This document shows positions 24,488-31,604 of a DNA stretch of 34,805 bases, one piece after another (the first letter of the stretch is position 1; every line of letters begins with the position of its first letter). This stretch comes from Eubacterium sp. GTDB taxonomy: Bacteria > Bacillota > Clostridia > Oscillospirales > Acutalibacteraceae. A program made the position numbers and the translations under genes. The stretch spans positions 1 through 34,805 of the forward strand of contig JAGHJI010000074.1 of NCBI GenBank assembly GCA_017886765.1, read 5' to 3'. Under the pieces are notes generated by a model. That model worked only from the letters and a program-made list of their open reading frames with translations, searched no databases and was not told the origin of the DNA.

Positions 24488-27133
24488 ATGGCTAAAAAAT
24501 TATCCGTTCTTTTTGCGGTTTTGGTTATGACAGTCTGCTCTGTTTTAGCTGTCAGCGTTTATGCTGATGAATCTGACAGCGCCGGTTTGCCGAGCGATTC
24601 TGTATCAGAATCTGCAGAGCTTAATGCCGTACTGTCAAAAACATCCTATACTTACGACGGAAATGAAAAAAATCCTGTAGTTACTGTTAAAGACACATTA
24701 GGTAATACTCTTGTGAAAAACAGGGACTATACCGTTGAATATGATCCGGGCAGAACCGAAATTGGCACATATTATGTCAGAGTTAATTATATAGGCAGCT
24801 ACAGTGGCAGCGATACACTCAGTTTTGTAATCATCCCGCAGATTCCTGAGAGATGTACCCCGGTAATCTCTGACGCCAGATTTGTTTATGATGGTGAACA
24901 GAAAACACCCGGTATTTCCATAACGGATGTGTGTGACAATTTGCTTAAGGAAGGTACTGACTATATCTTAGAATATGACGAGGGAAGAACGGAAGCCGGA
25001 TTATATAATATAAAAATCACATATACCGGCAATTACAGTGGCAGTGACACACTCAGCTTCAGAATCATTGACCCGATAAATGAAGAGCGTACGCCGGTAC
25101 TTTCCAAGATTTCATATACCTATGACGGTAATGAAAAGAATCCCACTGTTAAGATAACGGATTCGCAGGGAACCGTCCTGACAAAGGGTGTTGATTATAC
25201 ATTAACCTATGATTCCGGAAGAACGGAAGTGGGTACATATAATGTAAAAATTACATATATGGGATATTATGCCGGAACGGATACACTGAGCTTTGTAATT
25301 ATTCCGCAGATTCCCGAAAGATGTACCGCAGCACTTTCAAAAACCTCATACACCTATGACGGTAATCAGAAAAATCCTACTGTAACTATTAAAGACGTTT
25401 GTAAAAATGTTCTGGTTAAAGGCAGAGATTATACACTAAGTTATGATGATGGAAGAACGGAAACAGGCACTTACAATGTAAAAATAACATATATGGGTAA
25501 TTACAGCGGTACGGATACGCTTAGTTTTAAAGTCATTCAGCAGATTCCTGAGAGATGCACAGCAAAGCTTTCCAAGACTTCCTATACTTATGACGGAAAT
25601 CAAAAGAATCCGACCGTCACCATTAAGGATGTTTGCAATAATGTTCTGGTCAAGGGCAGGGACTATACAGCCACTTATGCCTCAGGCAGAACGAATGCCG
25701 GTACTTATAAAGTGACAATCAAATATATGGGTAATTACAGCGGTACTCAAACGCTCAGCTTTAAGGTAATAAAGCAAATACCTTCAAGATGTACTGCAGT
25801 GCTTTCCAAAACTTCATATACCTACGACGGTAACCAGAAAAACCCTACAATCAAAATTACTGACGTATGCGGCAATGTATTGGTTAAGGGCAAGGATTAT
25901 ACAGTAACCTACGCAAGCGGCAGAACACAGCCTGGCGCATATAATGTAAAGGTTACTTACACAGGCAATTACAGTGGAACTGTAACAAAAACATTTGTTA
26001 TACGTCCGGGTCAGGTTACCGGCTTTAAAGCAACAAGCTCAACAGATAATTCAGTAACGCTGAAATGGAATAAATTGAGCAATGTTTCGGGCTATCAGGT
26101 TCTGAAATATGATGCAAGTAAGGGAGAATATGTACAGGTAAAACGTCCGTCGGGAAATGCGACAAGCTGCACAATAACGGGTCTGTCGGCATCAACCGCT
26201 TATCATTTTAAGATCAGGGCTTATGTTCAACTGAGTGACGGAAAAACCAATTACTATGGTGCTTACAGCACAGATGCGGCTATTGCAACGACTCCGGTAA
26301 GAATCACGACAACTTCTGTCAGCAAAAGCGGCACTTCCATCACCGTTAGGTGGAATACCACAAAATCAACAGGTTATCAGATTTTTTACAGTACCGATAA
26401 AAATTTCAAAAAGAATTATAAGTGCATTACTTTGTATGGCGCCTCCAGATCGTCATATACAATTAAAAATGTCAGCAAAACCTCTAATTATTATGTTAAG
26501 GTAAGGGCTTATATTAATTATAATGGTGTTGCCCATAAAGGAATCTGCAGTGTTCCGAAAAGTACGAATTCAAGCTATTCTTACCTTTACGCAACGTATT
26601 CGTCTAACTATGTAAACAATGCCAACAGAACCAACAATCTGAAATTAGCATCGAAGGCGATTACCGGAACTATCGTTCAGCCTGGACAGACATTTTCTTT
26701 CAATAAGGTTGTCGGTCCGCGAACGATATCTAAAGGTTATAAAGCAGCGCCTGTTTTTTCCGGCGGCGGTGTTGAGAACGGAATCGGCGGTGGCATCTGT
26801 CAGGTTTCCTCAACCGTTTTCAACTGTGCCTTGAATGCGAACGTAGGCATTGTTGAAAGGCATCAGCATAGTCAGAGGGTGACATATGTTCCTCTTGGCA
26901 GGGACGCGGCTATTTACGGTACATCACAGGATTTCAGATGGAAAAATACAACAAATTATCCAATCAAAATCGTAATGACTGTTAAAAATGGAAAAATTAC
27001 CTGTAGTTTTTATACAACAGAAAATGTAAAGCCTTCAAAAGTTTCTCTTAAGGTTACACGTAGCGGTAATAACTTTACGCTTAAAAGAACTGTAAACGGT
27101 AAGGTAAATTACACCTGTAAATCAAGGTATTAA
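24488..27133 (+). CDS. Secreted multi-repeat protein with two fibronectin III domains and a C-terminal VanW domain
   Basis: The 881-residue product starts with a signal peptide (MAKKLSVLFAVLVM...VYA). From residue 48 it has six tandem repeats of exactly 78 residues, each with LSKTSYTYDGNQKNP, a DYT turn, GRT and a GNYSGT-LSF close; the last copies are the most alike. Two fibronectin III-like domains follow (about 508-600 and 601-695). A VanW domain comes at about 700-845 with GQTFSFNKVVGPRT and GGGICQVSSTVFN. VanW domains occur in wall-linked proteins of Gram-positive bacteria, with no settled activity. The ATG at 24488 has GGGAG 8 bases upstream; a TTG at 24473 lies before that site and is unlikely. 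Probably a surface protein; it stands 17 bases after araD. Confidence 0.88.
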   Translation: MAKKLSVLFAVLVMTVCSVLAVSVYADESDSAGLPSDSVSESAELNAVLSKTSYTYDGNEKNPVVTVKDTLGNTLVKNRDYTVEYDPGRTEIGTYYVRVNYIGSYSGSDTLSFVIIPQIPERCTPVISDARFVYDGEQKTPGISITDVCDNLLKEGTDYILEYDEGRTEAGLYNIKITYTGNYSGSDTLSFRIIDPINEERTPVLSKISYTYDGNEKNPTVKITDSQGTVLTKGVDYTLTYDSGRTEVGTYNVKITYMGYYAGTDTLSFVIIPQIPERCTAALSKTSYTYDGNQKNPTVTIKDVCKNVLVKGRDYTLSYDDGRTETGTYNVKITYMGNYSGTDTLSFKVIQQIPERCTAKLSKTSYTYDGNQKNPTVTIKDVCNNVLVKGRDYTATYASGRTNAGTYKVTIKYMGNYSGTQTLSFKVIKQIPSRCTAVLSKTSYTYDGNQKNPTIKITDVCGNVLVKGKDYTVTYASGRTQPGAYNVKVTYTGNYSGTVTKTFVIRPGQVTGFKATSSTDNSVTLKWNKLSNVSGYQVLKYDASKGEYVQVKRPSGNATSCTITGLSASTAYHFKIRAYVQLSDGKTNYYGAYSTDAAIATTPVRITTTSVSKSGTSITVRWNTTKSTGYQIFYSTDKNFKKNYKCITLYGASRSSYTIKNVSKTSNYYVKVRAYINYNGVAHKGICSVPKSTNSSYSYLYATYSSNYVNNANRTNNLKLASKAITGTIVQPGQTFSFNKVVGPRTISKGYKAAPVFSGGGVENGIGGGICQVSSTVFNCALNANVGIVERHQHSQRVTYVPLGRDAAIYGTSQDFRWKNTTNYPIKIVMTVKNGKITCSFYTTENVKPSKVSLKVTRSGNNFTLKRTVNGKVNYTCKSRY
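24629..26005 (+). repeat. Six tandem 234-base repeats inside the VanW-domain gene
   Basis: Matching points of the repeats fall at 24629, 24863, 25097, 25331, 25565 and 25799, spaced exactly 234 bases (78 codons). The DNA differs between copies, most in the first two, so the array is old rather than freshly expanded. Confidence 0.9.
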
Positions 27134-27140
27134 TATAATT

Positions 27141-27187
27141 AAAAAGCGCTGTCTGTATTAATTCAGACAGCGCTTTACTGTTTTTTT
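27141..27187 (+). terminator. Terminator after the VanW-domain gene
   Basis: AAAGCGCTGTCTG and CAGACAGCGCTTT form a perfect 13-base stem with an 8-base loop. The run of seven T residues begins a few bases after the stem. Confidence 0.85.
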
Positions 27188-27214
27188 ATTCCTTTAATAT
27201 GGAGAAGTTAAACT

Positions 27215-27823
27215 ATGAATTTAAAAAATACACCGGAGATTCAAACGGATAGATTAATATTAAGAAAATTTGATGAGCATGACCTAAATGATATTTTTCA
27301 TATTTTCAGTGATGAAGAGGTTAATACTTTTTTGCCCTGGTTCCCTATAAAATCACTGAAAGATGCTGAAAAATTTTACCGGATTCAATATGCGGAAGAA
27401 TTCAGGAAACCATATGGATATAAATATGCCGTCTGTTTGAAAGACGATAATTTGCCTATTGGGTATGTGAGCATTAAAACAGACGACAGCTATGATTTAG
27501 GATATGGATTGCTCAGGAAATTCTGGCATAACGGTATTACGACTGAAGCCTGCAGCGCTGTCATAGAACAGGTAAAAGAAGACGGTTTGCCTTTTATTAC
27601 CGCTACGCATGATGTTAAAAATCCACGCAGCGGAGACGTAATGAAGCGGTTGGGGATGAAGTATATGTATTCATATGAAGAACTGTGGAAACCCAAAAAT
27701 ATTACGGTAACTTTCCGTATGTATCAGCTTAATCTTGACGGCAATAACAAACGTATCTATAGAGAATACTGGGAAAACGCAGCTGTGCATTTTATTGAAA
27801 CGGGTATTCTTGAAAATGAGTAA
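27215..27823 (+). CDS. GNAT family N-acetyltransferase (RimJ/RimL-like)
   Basis: The 202-residue product begins with IQTDRLILRKFDEHDLNDIFHIFSDEEV, the usual opening of the RimJ/RimL group. GYGLLRKFWHNGITTEACSAVI is the acetyl-CoA binding region and NPRSGDVMKRLGMKYMYSYEE the conserved N-x-x-S...LGF-like motif. It should transfer an acetyl group from acetyl-CoA to an amine; the acceptor is unknown. GGAGAAG precedes the ATG. It stands alone between two terminators. Confidence 0.9.
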   Translation: MNLKNTPEIQTDRLILRKFDEHDLNDIFHIFSDEEVNTFLPWFPIKSLKDAEKFYRIQYAEEFRKPYGYKYAVCLKDDNLPIGYVSIKTDDSYDLGYGLLRKFWHNGITTEACSAVIEQVKEDGLPFITATHDVKNPRSGDVMKRLGMKYMYSYEELWKPKNITVTFRMYQLNLDGNNKRIYREYWENAAVHFIETGILENE

Positions 27824-27841
27824 ATATTTTAAACGAAATTA

Positions 27842-27886
27842 AAATACGGACTGTCTTACGTGTTTGTTAAAGACAGTCCGTAATAA
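27842..27886. terminator. Bidirectional terminator between the GNAT and epimerase genes
   Basis: TACGGACTGTCTT and AAGACAGTCCGTA form a perfect 13-base stem with a 12-base loop. The minus-strand exit runs into TTTT and the plus-strand exit into AATAATTTT, which suits two convergent genes. Confidence 0.8.
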
Positions 27887-27898
27887 TTTTACACTATT

Positions 27899-29461
27899 TT
27901 ATCTTTTGATATCGTCCCATTTTACACCGTTGATATGGAAGAGATCGTCAAATTTATAAACATTATGCTCATCCTTGCTGTGGCTCGGGTACCAAACCTG
28001 CGCGAAGAACGGATTTGTTTTTGCAATCTCGTCATAGTTCCAAGCTTTCTGCGGGATGTAGCATTCGGGGCACCAGTGACCGCCGAGAAGAATAAGAGCA
28101 GGAGAAGCCTCAAACTCTGCGCCGCAGAGACCGCATTTCCACTTAAGCTTTGTAGCCATGTCGCCCTTCTTCATAGTCTTGCTCAGGCATTCGCCGCCGC
28201 GGAATTTTGCCGCAGTTTTCATATCCTCAATGTCAAGTTCTGATTCAGGCTTTGACTCGTCATAACCGTGATCAAGCTTGAACTGCTCGGCAGCGCTGTT
28301 ATCCTTGTCAAATTTAATCAGCTCGAAATCTTCCCATTTCTTCGGTATCTTTTCCCATTCAGCTTTTGAGCCGTAGTAAGCGCTCAGACGAACTTCGTTG
28401 TTGGTCTTAACCCAGTCCAGAGTACCGAAATCGGGTGTTTCGGCAATTTTCTTCATAAATGGTTTAGCGCACGCGGCTACGAGATTCTTTGGCAGATATC
28501 TCGGAATCTTGAAGTAAAATTCAACCTGGGTAGCAAGTCTGTCAAAATAATCCTGGATAGGAAGATTTTCACGGAAGTGGAGGAATTCCTCAAGCTTGTC
28601 GCCGTCCGCATAGAATTGACCGTGGAAATTCTTAGTAATGAACCAGTTTGGCTCAAAGAGCTTTTCAGGTCCGGCGAGACCAAGTGTACCCAGGAGCAGG
28701 CACTCAAATTCATAGTTGGAAATTCTGTATTCCTTACCGGAGCCGATATTAAAGAAATGATTCCAGAAATCAGAGCCGAGATTGCCCTTCTTATCTTCCA
28801 GAACAAGATTGCACATAAGGCGTCCGGAGTCTTCAACCGTACACCATTCCAGCACGCCGTTGATCGGTACGTGGAACATGATCGGGTCCATATTCTTTAA
28901 AATATTGGGATAAAGAATACCTGACTGACGCATTACGACCCAGTTCTTGATTCCGCTTTCAACAAAGGTGCGCTCGGCAACTGTCTTTGAGATCGCGTAG
29001 TGGTCATAAATGGAAATTTTAATCGGATCGCCGCAGCGGCCCCAGTGGATGGGATAGTTACGTCCGCCGGTCTCGGCAACGGTACCTATGTAACAAACCT
29101 TTATCGCATCCGGATCAGGCTGGGAAAGTACAGCCTTGCAGATATTTTCAGCGGCGCCGATATTGGTCTTCTGTGTCTTATACGGTTTCCAGTCAGCAGT
29201 GGGGGATACCATACCGCCGACATGAAGAACATAATCCGAACCGGTTACGCCCTCAAGTATGGAGTCGTAATCGCCAAGGTCGCCCCAAACGATTTTTACA
29301 TTTGGCTTAGCCATAAGAGGCTTTAATTTTTCCTCATTTTTCGGGCTTTTTCTTGCAAGCATCTTGATATTGATGTCGCTCGGGTGCTTGAGCATTTCCT
29401 GAACCGCAGCCCAGCCCATATTACCGGTACCGCCGGTAATAAATACGGTTTTCTTTGACAT
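27899..29461 (-). CDS. NAD(P)-dependent epimerase/dehydratase with C-terminal zinc-ribbon-like segment
   Basis: The 520-residue product has an extended-SDR Rossmann domain in its first 300 residues: the nucleotide motif TGGTGNMG (residues 9-16), GDLGDYDSI, a downstream IGTVAETGG and catalytic Tyr155/Lys159 in YAISK. The substrate is unknown. The last 190 residues are not a normal part of that fold. They carry four cysteines as CxxC pairs, C443/C446 (CGLCGAEFEA) and C464/C467 (HWCPEC), as in zinc ribbons or rubredoxin-like sites. I placed the start at the ATG 29461 because AAGGAGG lies just upstream; an earlier in-frame ATG at 29506 has no such site. A good promoter precedes it. Single gene, divergent from metK. 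Confidence 0.85.
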   Translation of the reverse strand: MSKKTVFITGGTGNMGWAAVQEMLKHPSDINIKMLARKSPKNEEKLKPLMAKPNVKIVWGDLGDYDSILEGVTGSDYVLHVGGMVSPTADWKPYKTQKTNIGAAENICKAVLSQPDPDAIKVCYIGTVAETGGRNYPIHWGRCGDPIKISIYDHYAISKTVAERTFVESGIKNWVVMRQSGILYPNILKNMDPIMFHVPINGVLEWCTVEDSGRLMCNLVLEDKKGNLGSDFWNHFFNIGSGKEYRISNYEFECLLLGTLGLAGPEKLFEPNWFITKNFHGQFYADGDKLEEFLHFRENLPIQDYFDRLATQVEFYFKIPRYLPKNLVAACAKPFMKKIAETPDFGTLDWVKTNNEVRLSAYYGSKAEWEKIPKKWEDFELIKFDKDNSAAEQFKLDHGYDESKPESELDIEDMKTAAKFRGGECLSKTMKKGDMATKLKWKCGLCGAEFEASPALILLGGHWCPECYIPQKAWNYDEIAKTNPFFAQVWYPSHSKDEHNVYKFDDLFHINGVKWDDIKR

Positions 29462-29510
29462 TAATTTTTCCTCCTTAATATGTACTGTGTTGTACAATGC
29501 ATACATACAA

Positions 29511-29539
29511 ATTATAAACTAATTATAAACAAATTGCAA
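29511..29539 (-). promoter_or_regulatory. Promoter of the epimerase gene
   Basis: On the minus strand TTGCAA (29539-29534) and a perfect TATAAT (29516-29511) are 17 bases apart. The leader contains TATGTA and TACATA half-sites near 29479-29506 that could form an operator. Confidence 0.7.
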
Positions 29540-29585
29540 CACTATTGACAAAATAAAGTTGGAAATAATAATATTTTTTATTAAG

Positions 29586-29603
29586 GCAGATCTAGCAGAT
29601 CTA
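29586..29603. repeat. Tandem direct repeat GCAGATCTA x2
   Basis: Two identical 9-base units stand head to tail between the divergent epimerase and metK promoters. Each contains the palindrome AGATCT. No known regulator site is recognised. Confidence 0.6.
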
Positions 29604-29628
29604 ATAGAAATTAATATAAAAATTACTG

Positions 29629-29657
29629 TTGACAACCTGTTGGCTTTGTTGTATTAT
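29629..29657 (+). promoter_or_regulatory. Promoter of metK
   Basis: A perfect TTGACA (29629-29634), 17 bases, then TATTAT (29652-29657), just ahead of the SAM riboswitch. Confidence 0.85.
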
Positions 29658-29674
29658 TATTAAGAACTGAATAT

Positions 29675-29769
29675 CGCTTATCAAGAGTGGCTGAGGGACA
29701 GGCCCAGCGACGCCACAGCAACCTGCTTTTTGTAAGGTGCTAATACCTGCGTATACCGAGTGATGAGGT
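29675..29769 (+). promoter_or_regulatory. SAM-I (S-box) riboswitch aptamer
   Basis: The conserved core reads TTATCAAGAGTGGCTGAGGG, then GGCCC, CAGCAACC, AAGGTGCTAATACCTGC and a closing GATGAG, the S-box order. P1 forms from CTTATCA (29677-29683) and TGATGAG (29761-29767). High S-adenosylmethionine should favour the following terminator and reduce metK. Confidence 0.93.
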
Positions 29770-29776
29770 TAGAAGT

Positions 29777-29808
29777 AGCACATACTTGGGTATGTGCTTT
29801 ATTTTTTC
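29777..29808 (+). terminator. Riboswitch-controlled terminator of metK
   Basis: AGCACATAC and GTATGTGCT form a perfect 9-base stem around TTGG followed by TTATTTTTTC. The 5' part, TAGCAC, can instead pair with GTGCTA inside the aptamer (29737-29742), a possible anti-terminator. Confidence 0.85.
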
Positions 29809-29828
29809 TGAAAAGGAGAGGGAATTTT

Positions 29829-31007
29829 ATGTCAAAATATTTATTTACCAGCGAATCCGTTACCAAGGGTCATCCGGATAAGATATGTGATCAGATATCG
29901 GACGCAATATTGGATGAAATGCTTAAACAGGACCCCATGAGCCGTGTGGCCTGTGAAACGACCTGTACGACCGGTCAGGTTCTTGTTATGGGTGAAATCA
30001 CTACAAAGGCGACTGTGGACATCCCTGCGCTGGTACGCAAAACGATTTGTGAAATCGGATACGACGATGACAGAAAGGGCTTTAACGGCAATACCTGTGC
30101 TGTTCTGACCGCCCTTGACAAGCAGTCGACAGATATTGCTATGGGCGTTGATAAATCTTACGAGTTGAAAAATAATGAGGAAGATGAATACAATCTTAAC
30201 GGAGCAGGAGATCAGGGAATGATGTTCGGTTACGCCTGCGACGAAACGGACGAGCTGATGCCCATGCCGATAAGCCTTGCACACAAGCTTGCGGTTAAGT
30301 TGACAGAGGTCAGGGAAAACGGCACATTGCCGTACCTGTATGCCGACGGAAAAACTCAGGTTACTGTTGAGTATGATGACGGCAAACCCGTAAGAGTGAC
30401 CGCTGTTGTTGTTTCAAGTCAGCACAGCGCTGATATTGAGCTTTCTCAGCTCAGGAGAGATATTATAGATAAAGTCATTAAAACCACGATACCGGCTCAA
30501 CTGCTTGACGAGGACACCAAGTATTTTGTCAATCCTACAGGCAGATTTGTCATCGGCGGTCCAAACGGTGATTCCGGTCTGACCGGACGTAAGATCATTG
30601 TGGATACATACGGCGGATACGCGCGCCACGGCGGCGGCGCTTTCAGCGGCAAAGACCCGACAAAGGTTGACCGCAGCGCCGCATACGCTGCACGCTGGGT
30701 AGCGAAAAATATTGTTGCCGCAGGATTGGCGAAAAAATGTGAGATCGAGCTTGCATACGCCATCGGCGTCGCGAAGCCTGTTTCGGTAATGGTGGATACT
30801 TTCGGTACCGGTACGGTTTCTGACGAAAAAATCAGTGATATAGTTAATAAAGTGTTCGATCTGAGACCCTCCGCGATTATCAAAAGACTTGACCTGAGAA
30901 AGCCTATCTATAAAAAGCTGGCCGCCTATGGTCATATGGGAAGGGAAGACCTGAATGTATCCTGGGAAAAAACGGATATGGTAGAGGAAATAAAGAAGTA
31001 CATTTAG
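29829..31007 (+). CDS. metK: S-adenosylmethionine synthetase
   Basis: MetK makes S-adenosylmethionine from methionine and ATP. The 392-residue product has [23 protein letters not shown] at the start, [12 protein letters not shown] (adenine-site motif), [21 protein letters not shown] and [23 protein letters not shown] (phosphate-binding loop). The ATG at 29829 follows AAAAGGAGAGGG; an in-frame ATG at 29760 lies within the riboswitch and is not the start. Feedback control is shown by the S-box RNA in its leader. Confidence 0.98.
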   Translation: MSKYLFTSESVTKGHPDKICDQISDAILDEMLKQDPMSRVACETTCTTGQVLVMGEITTKATVDIPALVRKTICEIGYDDDRKGFNGNTCAVLTALDKQSTDIAMGVDKSYELKNNEEDEYNLNGAGDQGMMFGYACDETDELMPMPISLAHKLAVKLTEVRENGTLPYLYADGKTQVTVEYDDGKPVRVTAVVVSSQHSADIELSQLRRDIIDKVIKTTIPAQLLDEDTKYFVNPTGRFVIGGPNGDSGLTGRKIIVDTYGGYARHGGGAFSGKDPTKVDRSAAYAARWVAKNIVAAGLAKKCEIELAYAIGVAKPVSVMVDTFGTGTVSDEKISDIVNKVFDLRPSAIIKRLDLRKPIYKKLAAYGHMGREDLNVSWEKTDMVEEIKKYI

Positions 31008-31016
31008 TTTTTCTAT

Positions 31017-31541
31017 TTGATAAAAATTGACGATATGAAAAAAGATTTAGTAAACGCAATTAAATTGAATACGGACGTTATGTTTAAAAACGCTGATATC
31101 ATGCTGCAAACTTGCAATTTAAATTACATATTATGCGGTATGCCTATCTGGAAGCATGTGTATCATATGCTTCATTCCTGTGACCAGGGGTATATTAATC
31201 CGACAATATATAGCGAGCCAGATTTTCATGTTCCTTATCTTAATTCATTGGATATTCCAAGTGATAAGATTTTGTCAAGGAAAGAGTTATCTCAGTATCT
31301 CTCCGATATTAGGAAAAAAATTATGAATTATTTGGATTCACTGGATGATGATATGTTGTATGACATTCCAACGGGCTGTAAAAACAACAGACTGACATTG
31401 ATTATCTCACAATTCAGACATTTTTACGCTCATCTGGGAAACATTAACGCAACAACGATTATTGAAACGAACAGATGGCCTCGTGTAATAGGGACGAACG
31501 GTATGTGCGGAAAATCGTCAGAAGGATTGTGGGAAGAATAA
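31017..31541 (+). CDS. DinB-like protein
   Basis: The 174-residue product looks like a DinB/YfiT-type four-helix bundle: an early His pair (W-K-H47-V-Y-H50) and a late H135-x-x-x-H139 in RHFYAHLG give the usual three-histidine metal site. Members are metal-dependent transferases in some cases, such as thiol transferases, or of unknown role. The frame can begin at a TTG (31017) or an ATG (31035); neither has a convincing ribosome binding site, so expression may depend on readthrough from metK, which ends nine bases earlier. Confidence 0.75.
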   Translation: MIKIDDMKKDLVNAIKLNTDVMFKNADIMLQTCNLNYILCGMPIWKHVYHMLHSCDQGYINPTIYSEPDFHVPYLNSLDIPSDKILSRKELSQYLSDIRKKIMNYLDSLDDDMLYDIPTGCKNNRLTLIISQFRHFYAHLGNINATTIIETNRWPRVIGTNGMCGKSSEGLWEE

Positions 31542-31564
31542 ATTAAATCATAAATCTACTGATA

Positions 31565-31597
31565 TAAAAACGGACGGTTATAAACCGTCCGTTTTGA
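31565..31597. terminator. Bidirectional terminator between the DinB-like and GH18 genes
   Basis: AAAACGGACGGTT and AACCGTCCGTTTT form a 13-base stem with a 3-base loop, A-rich on one side and T-rich on the other, between convergent genes. Confidence 0.88.
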
Positions 31598-31604
31598 CTT
31601 AGTA

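Noticed and set aside
24629-26005. Regular 234-base repeats, considered as a CRISPR-like array
   Set aside because: The units are coding, in frame, without spacers, and translate to a domain repeat.
30414-30935. 173-codon minus-strand frame in metK
   Set aside because: Shadow of a fully conserved SAM synthetase.
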